Positions 28,201 through 35,721 of a stretch of DNA of 64,000 bases are shown here, piece by piece. This DNA comes from Elusimicrobia bacterium RIFOXYA2_FULL_47_53. GTDB taxonomy: Bacteria > Elusimicrobiota > Endomicrobiia > Endomicrobiales > XYA2-FULL-47-53. Every line of letters starts with the position of its first letter. Position 1 is the stretch's first letter. Location: contig MGVE01000008.1 of the NCBI GenBank assembly GCA_001800315.1, positions 254,977-318,976 on the forward strand, given 5' to 3'. Both the position numbers and the translations under genes were made by a program. The notes beneath the pieces are model-generated. The model ran no database searches. It saw only the letters and a list, made by a program, of their open reading frames with translations, and was not told the origin of the DNA.

Positions 28201-30111
28201 AGCGTCAGCGCCACCCAGATAGGCGCATTGTTTACGATATCCACTACGGCTGCCCAGGGCTCCAGAAGCATCACAATTACTAACAATGACGGTAAATATG
28301 TATCTGCTTCCGGAGCCTTTACTGTCGCCTACGCTTCGCCTACCATAACCGATTCTACGTTTCCTTTAAGTTCTGTTAATCAGGGAGAAACCCTTTCTTT
28401 CACTATTCAGGGAACAGGTTTCAGGACAGGCGCCGCGGTGACAACCGACGGGACGGGAATAACTATTACTCCTACCGCCATTGCCGACACTCAGATAACC
28501 GCATCTATGATCCTTGCTCTTACGGCCACCATGGGCCTCCACAACCTTACCGTCACAAATGACGACGGCAAATCTGCCGTAAAGTCAAACCAGTTTGAAG
28601 TCAAATACGCATCGCCTACCATAACAGCTATTAACCCGGGTAATCTTGTGCCCGGAACGACAACTTCAGTCAGTATTTCAGGTACCGCCTTCAGGTCAGG
28701 ATTTATCCTCTCTGTCTCAGGTTCGGGAGTGGTAATACTGTCCTCGGCGATTACAAACAGCACGCTTATAACCGCGTCCATAACCGTATCAACTTCCGCA
28801 GCGCTTGGCTCAAGAACTCTCACTGTCACTAATGACGACAACAAATCCAACGCCTCAAGCTTTGCGGTCAGCTATCCGGTTCCAACCATTACTACAGTCA
28901 GCCCGAATTCGGCCCTGAAAGGATCAGTTAACAATGTAACAATCACAGGAACCAACTTCCGCGCTGGAGCCCAGCTCTCAGCTATGGCTGGCATTACAGT
29001 ATCGGGATATGCCGTAATAAGTGAAACTCAGATAAAAGCTGTGTTTACGGTGGCCGCTGACGCTGCTTCTGGCGGCAGGGATGTTACAATAACCAATACC
29101 GACGACAATGGCTCTGTCACAAAAACAGCAGGCTTTGCTGTAGGTTTTTCGGCTCCGGACATATCGTCAGTTACCCCGAACACAGTTGAACTTGGCAACA
29201 CAACGACTCTGACAGTAACCGGCACGGAATTCAGAAGCGGAATAACCGCCGCGATATCCGGAAGCGGTGTAACGGTGCTCAGCACGGCCTATGTAAGCGC
29301 TACCGAGATCACGGTGGTAATAAAAGCCACTATGGACGCGGCCGCGGGCTTACGGAATATATCCGTAACAAACGATGACAGCCAGACGGCGACAAAGGAC
29401 GGCGCGTTAACTCTTAAAGCCGCAGCCTCCAATGCCGAGATGGAAGTCTCCATGGACACCGAAATGACAGGCACAATAGTGCCCGTATCCGGTGAAATTA
29501 TTGTTGAGATCCCTAAAAATACATTCAGCGAGGATGTGACTGTCACGATTTCAACTTATACCGTTCCCGCTTCAAAAGTTGATAAAATTAAGATCACAAA
29601 TATCGGAATAGAGATTAAAAACGACAAATCGCTCCAGCCAGATAAAGAGATCACTCTGACGGTATCATACAGGGCGGAGGATGTAGTCGGCTTGGACGAA
29701 AAGAAACTTGTGCTAGCGAGATACGACGAAGCGCATGAAAGATGGATAGTATTGCCGTCAACCGTTGATAAGGTTAATAAGCGCATTGTAGCCACGCTTA
29801 ACCATCTCTCAAAGTTCGCGGTCATCCAGCTTGCTCCTTCGGCTGACCTGGCAAAAGTTTATGTATTCCCGAATCCGTTTAATTCAAACAACACTTCCTT
29901 GACATTTGACGGCCTCACTTTGGATGCCACCATAAAGATATATACCATAGCGGGCGAACTGGTCAGAAGCATTGATGTCACGGATTCAAACGGCAGGGCC
30001 AGTTGGGACGGCAAAAACGACAGCGGCAACAAAGTTTCAAGCGGCATATACATAGCGTACATTGACGGCAAAACGAGCAAGGCTAAAGTGAAAATAGCGG
30101 TTGAAAAATAA
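25276..30111 (+). CDS. Secreted 15-domain IPT/TIG repeat protein with ZU5-like and FlgD-like C-terminal domains
   Basis: The product is 1611 residues. It has a signal peptide (residues 1-29), then 15 IPT/TIG immunoglobulin-like domains of about 85-95 residues. Most begin SPTxTxxxPxxxNQGD and end NxDGKxxTLxxAFTV. Residues about 1390-1515 look like a ZU5-type domain (SGEIIVEIPKNTFSEDVTV). The last 80 residues form a FlgD-like/T9SS-type domain (VFPNPFNSNNTS, IYTIAGELVR, SWDGKNDSGNKVSSGIYI). It is probably an adhesive or structural surface protein. A PorV-like gene follows directly. Confidence 0.85.
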   Translation: MNCSFLTKFLKRSALLSVSYLLFSSAVYAFTADSITPSNGYNSGPVNITNLAGSGFLEGSTVTLTMAGKNNINATAVVVAPTQITCTFDLTGAATGLWNVVVTSEIATATITNGFYVEFTSPTVTNSVPNAGNQGDSLSIVINGTAFRDGSAVAFSGTGISASTASVSATQIGADIVISSIAAIGSRNITVTNEDGKTVTLNSAFTVGYSSPIVGAITPSAANQGDSIAVTITGSKFTNGSSVSFSGTGVSATTTTINANSITANVTVTAGATIGTRDLTVTTADGKINTLGSAFTIGYSSPTLTNAVPNSANQGESVSIVLNGTNFRDEALVTFSGTGITASTTSLSATQIGVDLVISPTAATGARNITVTNNDGKYVTLNSGFTIEGSSPVITEIMPANANQAEEIEVTISGAFFVPGTAVSLSGDTDIIVTTTAVSDFSITATLTVSSAAAIGLRNLIVTNPDGKYKSLADAFTVNYASPTILSVLPLSANQGDSIAATISGFRFTNGSAVSLSGTGVTASTTSITDNTITANLTVTADAAVGARDLTVTTSDGKTHTLGSCFSIGYSSPTLTNAVPSSATQGDSVSIVLNGTNFRSGAAVSFSGTGISASTTSLSATQLGVDIVISSVAPAGARNITITHNDGKYVTLNSGFTVENSSPVVTGIAPAYGNQADVISVTVSGSNFNAGASVSLSGTDITASTTAITSNSITATVTISSIAATGTRNLTVTNPGGKYASLASAFTIGLASPVVSGVAPTEANQGDTVSVTISGSKFTNGSSVAFSGTGVSATTTTINANQIVADVTVAAGAAIGARNLTVTTSDGKIGTLAAAFTVADSSPTVSSISPSSGNQSDAISVTISGSNLTNLASVSLGAGITITTTSVSSTQLSANLLIAAGASLGQRNLTVTKIDGKYNTLSNCFTVGYASPTFTNASPNYANQGDTLTVTLNGTNFRDGAAVTISGSGITIATTSVSATQIGALFTISTTAAQGSRSITITNNDGKYVSASGAFTVAYASPTITDSTFPLSSVNQGETLSFTIQGTGFRTGAAVTTDGTGITITPTAIADTQITASMILALTATMGLHNLTVTNDDGKSAVKSNQFEVKYASPTITAINPGNLVPGTTTSVSISGTAFRSGFILSVSGSGVVILSSAITNSTLITASITVSTSAALGSRTLTVTNDDNKSNASSFAVSYPVPTITTVSPNSALKGSVNNVTITGTNFRAGAQLSAMAGITVSGYAVISETQIKAVFTVAADAASGGRDVTITNTDDNGSVTKTAGFAVGFSAPDISSVTPNTVELGNTTTLTVTGTEFRSGITAAISGSGVTVLSTAYVSATEITVVIKATMDAAAGLRNISVTNDDSQTATKDGALTLKAAASNAEMEVSMDTEMTGTIVPVSGEIIVEIPKNTFSEDVTVTISTYTVPASKVDKIKITNIGIEIKNDKSLQPDKEITLTVSYRAEDVVGLDEKKLVLARYDEAHERWIVLPSTVDKVNKRIVATLNHLSKFAVIQLAPSADLAKVYVFPNPFNSNNTSLTFDGLTLDATIKIYTIAGELVRSIDVTDSNGRASWDGKNDSGNKVSSGIYIAYIDGKTSKAKVKIAVEK
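25375..29430 (+). repeat. Fifteen tandem IPT/TIG-domain coding repeats
   Basis: Units are about 255-285 bases and similar at DNA level. Domain types recur in the order A-B-C for domains 4-6 and 7-9 (TLTNAVP, then VVTGIAP-type, then SGSKFTNG-type), which points to amplification of a three-domain block. Domains 13-15 are the most divergent. Confidence 0.85.
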
Positions 30112-30138
30112 TTTACATCCGTGCTAAGGGGAATTAAA

Positions 30139-31053
30139 ATGAAACAAATGAAATTGGTTTTGACAGCGGCGATTATGCTATCGGCTTTCACGGCACCTGC
30201 GCTGGCGGCGAAAGCCGACATCGGAACCTCCGGGGCGCAGTTCCTCAAACTTGGCGCCGGCGCCAGGACAGCCGGAATGGGAGACGCCGGTTCGGCTGTT
30301 GTTTCAAAAAGCGACTCCATTTACTGGAATGTAGGCGGCCTGGCGGCGCTGAAAAAACCCAATATTGAGGTTATGCATTCCATGTGGTTTGAGGATATAT
30401 CCTACCAGTGGGTTTCATTCGGAATGCCGACAAAAATCGGAGTTTTCGGGCTCGCGGTTCAGTATTTAAGTTACGGCAAAATAGACCAGACCGATGATAC
30501 CGGCCTTGTTACATCAAGCTTCTCTCCGCTTGATATGATGGCTTCCTTGAGCTATGCCAGAAAGCTTTTCGGAGTAGATTCGGGACTAAGCGTAAAGTAT
30601 ATACAATCCAAGATTACCAACACGGCAACGGCGTACGCGGCAGACCTCGGAGTCAGAAAGAGTTTTATGGGAAAAAAACTCTCAACCGGGCTGGCAATTC
30701 AAAATCTCGGAACAAAACTTAAATATATTGTCGCCGAGGAACCATTGCCGATGAATATCAAGGCCGGAGCCGGGTATGATTTCGGTTCGGGACTTCTTGC
30801 GGCCTTAGATATCAACCTGCCTCAGGACAGCGAGATATACTACGCCCTGGGAGTGGAGAAAAAACTTAAAATAAAGGATTTTGAGGCCTTTGGAAGGCTT
30901 GGATACAACACAATAACCAAAGATATAGTGGGAACTAAAGGGATCGGCATCGGACTGGGCCTGAATTATAACGCCTACTCCTTTGATTATGCCTTCACGC
31001 CCTACGGCGAACTTGGCAACACTCACAAAATAAGCATAGGATTTGTTTTTTAA
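30139..31053 (+). CDS. PorV/PorQ family outer-membrane protein
   Basis: The product is 304 residues from ATG 30139, with AAGGGG seven bases upstream; the GTG at 30121 lacks such a site. After a signal peptide (ending near APALAAKA) comes the PorV/PorQ (UPF0164) hallmark GAQFLKLGAGARTAGMGDAG and YWNVGGLAALKKP. The protein ends in ISIGFVF as a beta barrel. In Bacteroidetes PorV is the shuttle that carries T9SS cargo. Its place directly after a protein with a FlgD-like C-terminal domain suggests a similar pairing, though no sortase PorU or motor genes are in the window. Confidence 0.85.
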   Translation: MKQMKLVLTAAIMLSAFTAPALAAKADIGTSGAQFLKLGAGARTAGMGDAGSAVVSKSDSIYWNVGGLAALKKPNIEVMHSMWFEDISYQWVSFGMPTKIGVFGLAVQYLSYGKIDQTDDTGLVTSSFSPLDMMASLSYARKLFGVDSGLSVKYIQSKITNTATAYAADLGVRKSFMGKKLSTGLAIQNLGTKLKYIVAEEPLPMNIKAGAGYDFGSGLLAALDINLPQDSEIYYALGVEKKLKIKDFEAFGRLGYNTITKDIVGTKGIGIGLGLNYNAYSFDYAFTPYGELGNTHKISIGFVF

Positions 31054-31056
31054 TCA

Positions 31057-31085
31057 TTGACAAGCGCTGGTTTATTTGATAGCAT
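31057..31085 (+). promoter_or_regulatory. Candidate sigma-70 promoter for the riboswitch-cobA operon
   Basis: TTGACA (31057-31062), a 17-base spacer and TAGCAT (31080-31085) lie just after the PorV-like stop and about 45 bases before the cobalamin aptamer. Confidence 0.5.
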
Positions 31086-31127
31086 TACACCGTAGTCGTA
31101 GCATGTTTTATTGACAACTAAAGCAAT

Positions 31128-31300
31128 ACGAGGAAGTCCTGTGGAGTCTGCCGAGAGGCAAACACGATTCAGGCACTGCCCCGCAACGGTAATTTGATAG
31201 GCGTCTTGGTCACAGCTGAAATCCGGTAATTAGGAAGTAGTACTTTCGCCGGATTTGATTAATATCACCAAGAGCTTATCATTAGTCCGGCCGACGTTTT
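31128..31300 (+). ncRNA. Cobalamin riboswitch upstream of cobA
   Basis: The sequence ACTGCCCCGCAACGGTAA (31175-31192) matches the cobalamin aptamer core. It is preceded by GAGGAAGTCCTGTGGAGTCTGCC and followed by GGTCAC...GGAAGTAG. A hairpin AAATCCGG/CCGGATTT (31220-31257) and a TCTTGGT/ACCAAGA helix (31204-31272) are present. The B12-box segment is degenerate (about TTAGTCCGGCCGAC, 31282-31295). A terminator lies 95 bases downstream, before cobA, so control is probably transcriptional. Confidence 0.85.
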
Positions 31301-31394
31301 GCTTTCCATAAGTGCGCTAAGCTTGCGCATGTCCTTTCGCGGGAAAGGTTATTCTCTTTGGGCACAAGGAATTTCTGCCCGGAGAAGAAATTGA

Positions 31395-31426
31395 CCTCAT
31401 TTTCTCACGAAATGAGGTTTTTTTTA
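31395..31426 (+). terminator. Intrinsic terminator in the cobA leader
   Basis: The stem CCTCATTT/AAATGAGG (31395-31402 with 31410-31417) has a 7-base loop and is followed by a run of eight T. It lies between the cobalamin aptamer and cobA and is the likely expression platform. Confidence 0.85.
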
Positions 31427-31484
31427 TTTTACTTCTTCTTCTGCTCATGCCTATCCGTGTAGCAGGAGAAAAAAAGGATATACT

Positions 31485-32009
31485 ATGATAATCATAAACA
31501 CCGGTGACGGGAAGGGAAAAACAACCGCGGCCGTAGGACAGGTAATACGTTCTCTGGGCCGGGGATACAAGGTGTGCATAATACAGCTCTTTAAGGGCAA
31601 GGAGTTCTACGGAGAACAGCTTGTTCTCAAGAAACTTAAAAACCTGAAATTTTATTCATTCGCTCCTAAACACCCCGGTTGTTTCAGGGACACCGACCCA
31701 AAGCTCGTAAGAAAGGACTGCCTTAAGGCACTGGATAAGTTCGGAGAAGTGCTCAAAGGCAAACCGCGTTACGATCTTATCGTGCTTGAAGAGTTCAACA
31801 TTGCCTTAAGGGACGGTTATTTAAAAGTTAATGAATTACTTAAAGTATTGGATAAATCGTATTTAAATAACAATAAGATACATGTCATAATAACAGGCAG
31901 GGCCGCACCTAAAGCTTTACTTGAAGCGGCTGATCTTGTTACTGAAATGAAGGAAGTTAAACATCCCTATAATAAAGGAATGGTAGCCACAAAAGGAATT
32001 GAGTTCTAA
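31485..32009 (+). CDS. cobA: Cob(I)yrinic acid a,c-diamide adenosyltransferase (CobA/BtuR)
   Basis: The product is 174 residues with the CobA P-loop GDGKGKTTAAVGQ near the N-terminus, and LIVLEEFNIALRDGYL and VIITGRAAP further on. It adds the 5'-deoxyadenosyl ligand to cob(I)alamin or corrinoid precursors in the cytoplasm, using ATP. It is the first gene of a run of corrinoid salvage genes, under a cobalamin riboswitch and terminator. Its stop overlaps the cobU start by one base (TAATG). Confidence 0.92.
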   Translation: MIIINTGDGKGKTTAAVGQVIRSLGRGYKVCIIQLFKGKEFYGEQLVLKKLKNLKFYSFAPKHPGCFRDTDPKLVRKDCLKALDKFGEVLKGKPRYDLIVLEEFNIALRDGYLKVNELLKVLDKSYLNNNKIHVIITGRAAPKALLEAADLVTEMKEVKHPYNKGMVATKGIEF

Positions 32010-32527
32010 TGGGCAAATTAATATTTATTACGGGCGGGGCCAGGTCCGGCAAAAGCGGCTTTGCCTTAAAATTGGCAGAAAAGCGCGGCAGGAATGCCGC
32101 CTACATAGCAACCGGCGAGCCGAAAGACAGCGAGATGAAGCGAAGAATCTCTGCTCACAGGAAATCCAGGCCGAAAGAATGGATCACCTGCGAGGAACCT
32201 CTTGATCCGGCCTCAAAACTCCTAAAATTGGATAAGAAAACCGGTGTTGCCATAATTGATTGTATTACCCTGCTTGTTTCAAACCTCGTGCTGGCCGGCA
32301 TACCCGAACCAAAAATAATCTATCAGGCAGAAAAAATAGCCGAAAACGCCGGTAAATCAGGCTTTGATGTCATCGTGGTATCAAACGAGCTGGGCTCCGG
32401 TGTAGTCCCTGAAAACAAGCTCGCCAGGGATTTCCGCGACACAGCCGGCCGGGTAAACCAACTGCTCGCGAAAGCAAGCGACAAAGCCTATTTAATGGTT
32501 TCCGGCCTGCCGGTAAAACTTAAGTAA
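32009..32527 (+). CDS. cobU: Adenosylcobinamide kinase / adenosylcobinamide-phosphate guanylyltransferase
   Basis: The product is 172 residues. It opens with the CobU P-loop ITGGARSGKSGFAL, followed by AAYIATGEPKDSEMKRRI and the HRKSRPKEW segment. Later come IDCITLLVSN and the C-terminal VSNELGSGVVP and RVNQLLA stretches. It phosphorylates adenosylcobinamide and then attaches GMP, giving AdoCbi-GDP for CobS. It is the second gene in the operon and overlaps cobA by one base. Confidence 0.93.
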   Translation: MGKLIFITGGARSGKSGFALKLAEKRGRNAAYIATGEPKDSEMKRRISAHRKSRPKEWITCEEPLDPASKLLKLDKKTGVAIIDCITLLVSNLVLAGIPEPKIIYQAEKIAENAGKSGFDVIVVSNELGSGVVPENKLARDFRDTAGRVNQLLAKASDKAYLMVSGLPVKLK

Positions 32528-32608
32528 TCCCGGGTGGCCGGAATAGTTTCACAAAAAATGCATTTTGAGATTGACAATCAATGCCCGACAAAGAAACAGG
32601 GAGCTAAA

Positions 32609-33667
32609 ATGAATCTATTAAAATCCACATTAGAGCTTATTGAAAAACCAAGCCAGCCTGTTATGGATAAGGCGCAGGCAAGGCTTGATAACCTCACAAA
32701 GCCGCTGGGCAGCCTCGGCAGGCTGGAAGAGCTGGCCAAAAAGATATCCGGCATAATGGGCACTGAGCGCCCGCGTATATCCCAAAAAACAATTATCGTT
32801 GCCGCGGCTGACCACGGGGTCGCGAAAGAGGGCGTGAGCGCGTTTCCTCAGGAAGTCACTCCGCAGATGGTGCTTAATTTTCTTTCCGGCGGCGCGGGAA
32901 TCAATGTTTTGGCAAGGCACATCGGCGCAAATGTACTTGTGGTTGATGCCGGGGTGGCCTCCGATATAGCGCCGCATACCGCTCTGCTGAACAAAAAAAT
33001 AGCTTACGGCACTAAAAATATGGCGACAGGCCCGGCTATGTCCATGGATGAAGCCGTAAAAACAGTTGAAGCCGGCATTGAAACCGCCGAAGCGGCAATA
33101 AAGGGCGGGGCTTCAATTATCGGCACCGGCGATATGGGAATTGGCAACACTACGGCCTCAAGCGCCATTACCGCCGTTATAACAGGCCAAAAACCAGAGG
33201 ATGTGACCGGCAGGGGCACCGGCATTGACGATAAATCTCTGGCAAACAAGGTTGAGGTAATAAAAAAAGCCATTAAAGCAAACTCGCCGGACAAGAATAA
33301 TGCCCTTGACATATTAAGCAAAGTCGGCGGCTTTGAGATAGGTTTCTTATGCGGCGTTATTCTCGCCTGCGCGGCAAACAAAAAGCCCGTGGTAATAGAC
33401 GGGTTTATTTCCGGCGCGGCCGCACTTCTGGCCTATGTTTTTAAACCTGAAACCTCTGACTATATGATAGCTTCGCACTGCTCGGTGGAAAAAGGCCACA
33501 TCGTCGCGCTAAAACATATGGGGCTTAAGCCAATTCTGGATCTGGACCTAAGGCTTGGTGAAGGCACGGGCGCGGCGCTGGGCATAAGTATAGCCGAAGC
33601 CGGAGTAAAGATTCTAAATGAAATGGCAACCTTCGCTCAGGCCGGTGTCTCAGAGAAAAACAAATAG
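32609..33667 (+). CDS. cobT: Nicotinate-nucleotide-dimethylbenzimidazole phosphoribosyltransferase
   Basis: The product is 352 residues from ATG 32609, close to the family's usual 350. The open frame from GTG 32534 adds 25 unconserved residues; GGGAG precedes 32609. Motifs: RLDNLTKPLGSLGRLEELA, VAAADHGVAKEGVSAFPQEV, GDMGIGNTTASSAI and a C-terminal LRLGEGTGAAL containing the catalytic Glu region. It activates the lower-ligand base to its alpha-ribotide phosphate. It is third in the corrinoid operon. Confidence 0.93.
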   Translation: MNLLKSTLELIEKPSQPVMDKAQARLDNLTKPLGSLGRLEELAKKISGIMGTERPRISQKTIIVAAADHGVAKEGVSAFPQEVTPQMVLNFLSGGAGINVLARHIGANVLVVDAGVASDIAPHTALLNKKIAYGTKNMATGPAMSMDEAVKTVEAGIETAEAAIKGGASIIGTGDMGIGNTTASSAITAVITGQKPEDVTGRGTGIDDKSLANKVEVIKKAIKANSPDKNNALDILSKVGGFEIGFLCGVILACAANKKPVVIDGFISGAAALLAYVFKPETSDYMIASHCSVEKGHIVALKHMGLKPILDLDLRLGEGTGAALGISIAEAGVKILNEMATFAQAGVSEKNK

Positions 33668-33689
33668 ATTCACCTGAGAAGCAAATAAT

Positions 33690-34427
33690 ATGAACTCATT
33701 AATAATAGCCCTGCAACTGCTTACAAAAATACCTTTTAGAACCGTCGGAGAACCTTCAAAGGCTTCTTTCGGCGGCTCGCTTGTTTTCTTTCCCATAGCC
33801 GGGCTTTTTATCGGCCTTCTGTGCTCGGGAATAAACCTTTTGTCCGGCGCGTATCTGCCTCAAGCCGTGCTAAGCGTTGTCATTGTCCTGTTTATGGCCT
33901 TTATCACCGGCGGGCTTCATTTAGACGGCCTGGCCGATACCATAGACGGAACATCAGCCTCCGGGACAGCCGAAAAAATACTTGCCGTCATGCGCGACAG
34001 CCGCGTAGGCTCCATGGGGGTTGTAGGCCTTTTCGGAACGCTTGCCCTTAAAACAAGCTTGATTTATTACATCCCCGGTGAAACAAAAGGCGTATCGCTG
34101 ATAGTGGCGCTCACGGTTTCAAGATGGGCCATGCTCCTGCCTATGACATTATTTAAATACGCCAGAACCGACGGCAAAGCAAAAATATTTTTTGATAACG
34201 CTTCCATCGGAAGCCTGCTCTCCGCGACTGCCATTACTGCCGCGGTCGCGGCTTTATATTTTGGATTTTCAGCCCTCTACATCCTGGCCGCTCCGGCCGC
34301 GGCCTCGTTGCTGCTGGCGGCTTATATAAACAAAAAAATAAACGGTATCACGGGGGACACTCTCGGCGCCGTGAACGAAACTGCCGAGATAGCCGCATTC
34401 TCGGCAATATATTTTATCGCGGGGTAA
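33690..34427 (+). CDS. cobS: Adenosylcobinamide-GDP ribazoletransferase (cobalamin synthase)
   Basis: The product is a 245-residue polytopic membrane enzyme. Typical CobS segments are LQLLTKIPF near the N-terminus, GGLHLDGLADTIDGT with the metal-binding Asp residues, MRDSRVGSMGVVGL, and GDTLGAVNETAEI near the C-terminus. It joins AdoCbi-GDP with alpha-ribazole phosphate to complete the nucleotide loop. Two bases separate it from the following PgpA/CobZ-like gene. Confidence 0.93.
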   Translation: MNSLIIALQLLTKIPFRTVGEPSKASFGGSLVFFPIAGLFIGLLCSGINLLSGAYLPQAVLSVVIVLFMAFITGGLHLDGLADTIDGTSASGTAEKILAVMRDSRVGSMGVVGLFGTLALKTSLIYYIPGETKGVSLIVALTVSRWAMLLPMTLFKYARTDGKAKIFFDNASIGSLLSATAITAAVAALYFGFSALYILAAPAAASLLLAAYINKKINGITGDTLGAVNETAEIAAFSAIYFIAG

Positions 34428-34429
34428 TA

Positions 34430-34894
34430 ATGAAAAAGAAACTTAAGGCTCCGACAGTTCAGAAGGCGCTCGCGGACATGAAAATTTCATCCGAGGATAT
34501 CGCCAGAACTGCCCTTTCAACATATATTTACGACCCGGGAATCGGCTCCGCGGCCAAGGTCTCCGCGCTATTTAAAAAAGAGTTGGCCGCGGCCTTTCGC
34601 GATATCAATATTTCTTCTCTTGTAATGTCAGCTGTTTATCTTGAACGCGCCGGCAGTATAGGCCTTATACCGGGCATCAGCGCGAAATATTACAGCTCCG
34701 ACCCGGTCAGCCTGATAGCCGACGAGCTTATCGGCCAGTCCATAGCGGTTTATATCGGCGGGAGCAGGGCCATATTTGAGTTCTCAAGGCTTGACCGCTT
34801 AAAACCGGGGATAATATCCAGGCTCCCTCCGTTTATGGATGACTGCGTAGCCGGCCTTATCAGCGGCATAATGGTGAAAATATGCTCAAAATAA
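34430..34894 (+). CDS. PgpA-family phosphatase, probable CobZ-type alpha-ribazole-phosphate phosphatase
   Basis: The product is 154 residues. It has PgpA-fold signatures ADELIGQSIAVY, FEFSRLDRLKPG and a metal-type DDCVAGLISG. The N-terminal part (MKISSEDIARTALSTY) resembles the YutG/CobZ branch. CobZ-type proteins replace CobC in removing the phosphate left after CobS. No CobC-like histidine phosphatase is present in the operon, so this role fits. The alternative is phosphatidylglycerophosphatase A. It overlaps the btuF-like gene by 13 bases. Confidence 0.7.
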   Translation: MKKKLKAPTVQKALADMKISSEDIARTALSTYIYDPGIGSAAKVSALFKKELAAAFRDINISSLVMSAVYLERAGSIGLIPGISAKYYSSDPVSLIADELIGQSIAVYIGGSRAIFEFSRLDRLKPGIISRLPPFMDDCVAGLISGIMVKICSK

Positions 34895-35721
34895 AACTCT
34901 TCGCGGCCTTCTTAATATTTTTTCTGTCTCAAAATACTTTCGCGTCACCAGCAAGGATAGTTTCCCTTGCCCCTTCGGTGACAAAAAGCGTAATGCTCCT
35001 CGGCTCGTCATCAAAACTCGCGGGCATAACCACATTCTGCCCGGATCCGTCGGGCTCAATAGACAAAATAGGCACCGTGCTTGAACCCAATATTGAAAAA
35101 ATAGTGTCGCTTAAACCGGATCTCGTAATAGCGTCCAAAGAGGGCAACCTGCCGGGCCCGGTTGAAAAACTCAGGAAGCTCGGAATAAAAGTATATGTAA
35201 TGGACGCTTACAGAAATTTTGATGATATCTGCCTCTCCTTTATTGAACTGGGAAAGGTCATAGGGCGGGAAGCCGAAGCGGAAAAGATAGTAACAAATTC
35301 AAAGGCCCGCATTGACGCGGTGAAAAAGAAAACGCTGACATTATCCAGGCCGGCGATTTTCTGGGAAATAGGAGCCCAGCCGCTTTATACCGTAAGCGAT
35401 AAAAGCTTTGTAAACGATTTTATAGAATTTGCCGGCGCGAACAACATTTTCGCGGATATGCCTATTGCCTACCCGCAGGTAAGCCGTGAAGAGGTGCTCG
35501 TAAGAAACCCCGACATGATATTTATTGTCATGATGGGAGACATAAATGAAAATGAACGCTCCTCCTGGCAAAAGTACGGAACGCTTAAAGCGGTAAAAAC
35601 CGGAAATATCCACATATTAAACGACCTGGTTTTTCTTGAACCTACCCCTGAAGCTTTCGCCGAGGGCACCGAGAAACTTAATAAAGTTATTTTTGAAAAA
35701 AAAGGAGGGGCCGGGCAATGA
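34882..35721 (+). CDS. btuF: Corrinoid ABC transporter substrate-binding protein (BtuF-like)
   Basis: The product is 279 residues with a signal peptide (KIKLFAAFLIFFLSQNTFA). Class III binding-protein features follow: RIVSLAPSVTKSVMLLGSS, LKPDLVIASKEGN, and a C-terminal LNDLVFLEPTPEAFAEGTEKL. It captures corrinoid in the periplasm and hands it to BtuCD, encoded after one intervening gene. It overlaps its neighbours by 13 and 4 bases. An iron-chelate role cannot be ruled out by sequence alone, but riboswitch and cob context favour B12. Confidence 0.85.
   Translation: MLKIKLFAAFLIFFLSQNTFASPARIVSLAPSVTKSVMLLGSSSKLAGITTFCPDPSGSIDKIGTVLEPNIEKIVSLKPDLVIASKEGNLPGPVEKLRKLGIKVYVMDAYRNFDDICLSFIELGKVIGREAEAEKIVTNSKARIDAVKKKTLTLSRPAIFWEIGAQPLYTVSDKSFVNDFIEFAGANNIFADMPIAYPQVSREEVLVRNPDMIFIVMMGDINENERSSWQKYGTLKAVKTGNIHILNDLVFLEPTPEAFAEGTEKLNKVIFEKKGGAGQ

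Noticed and set aside
25674-29825. Many antisense open frames across the IPT/TIG gene
   Set aside because: They are shadows of a repetitive, stop-poor coding strand; they repeat with the domain period and resemble no family.
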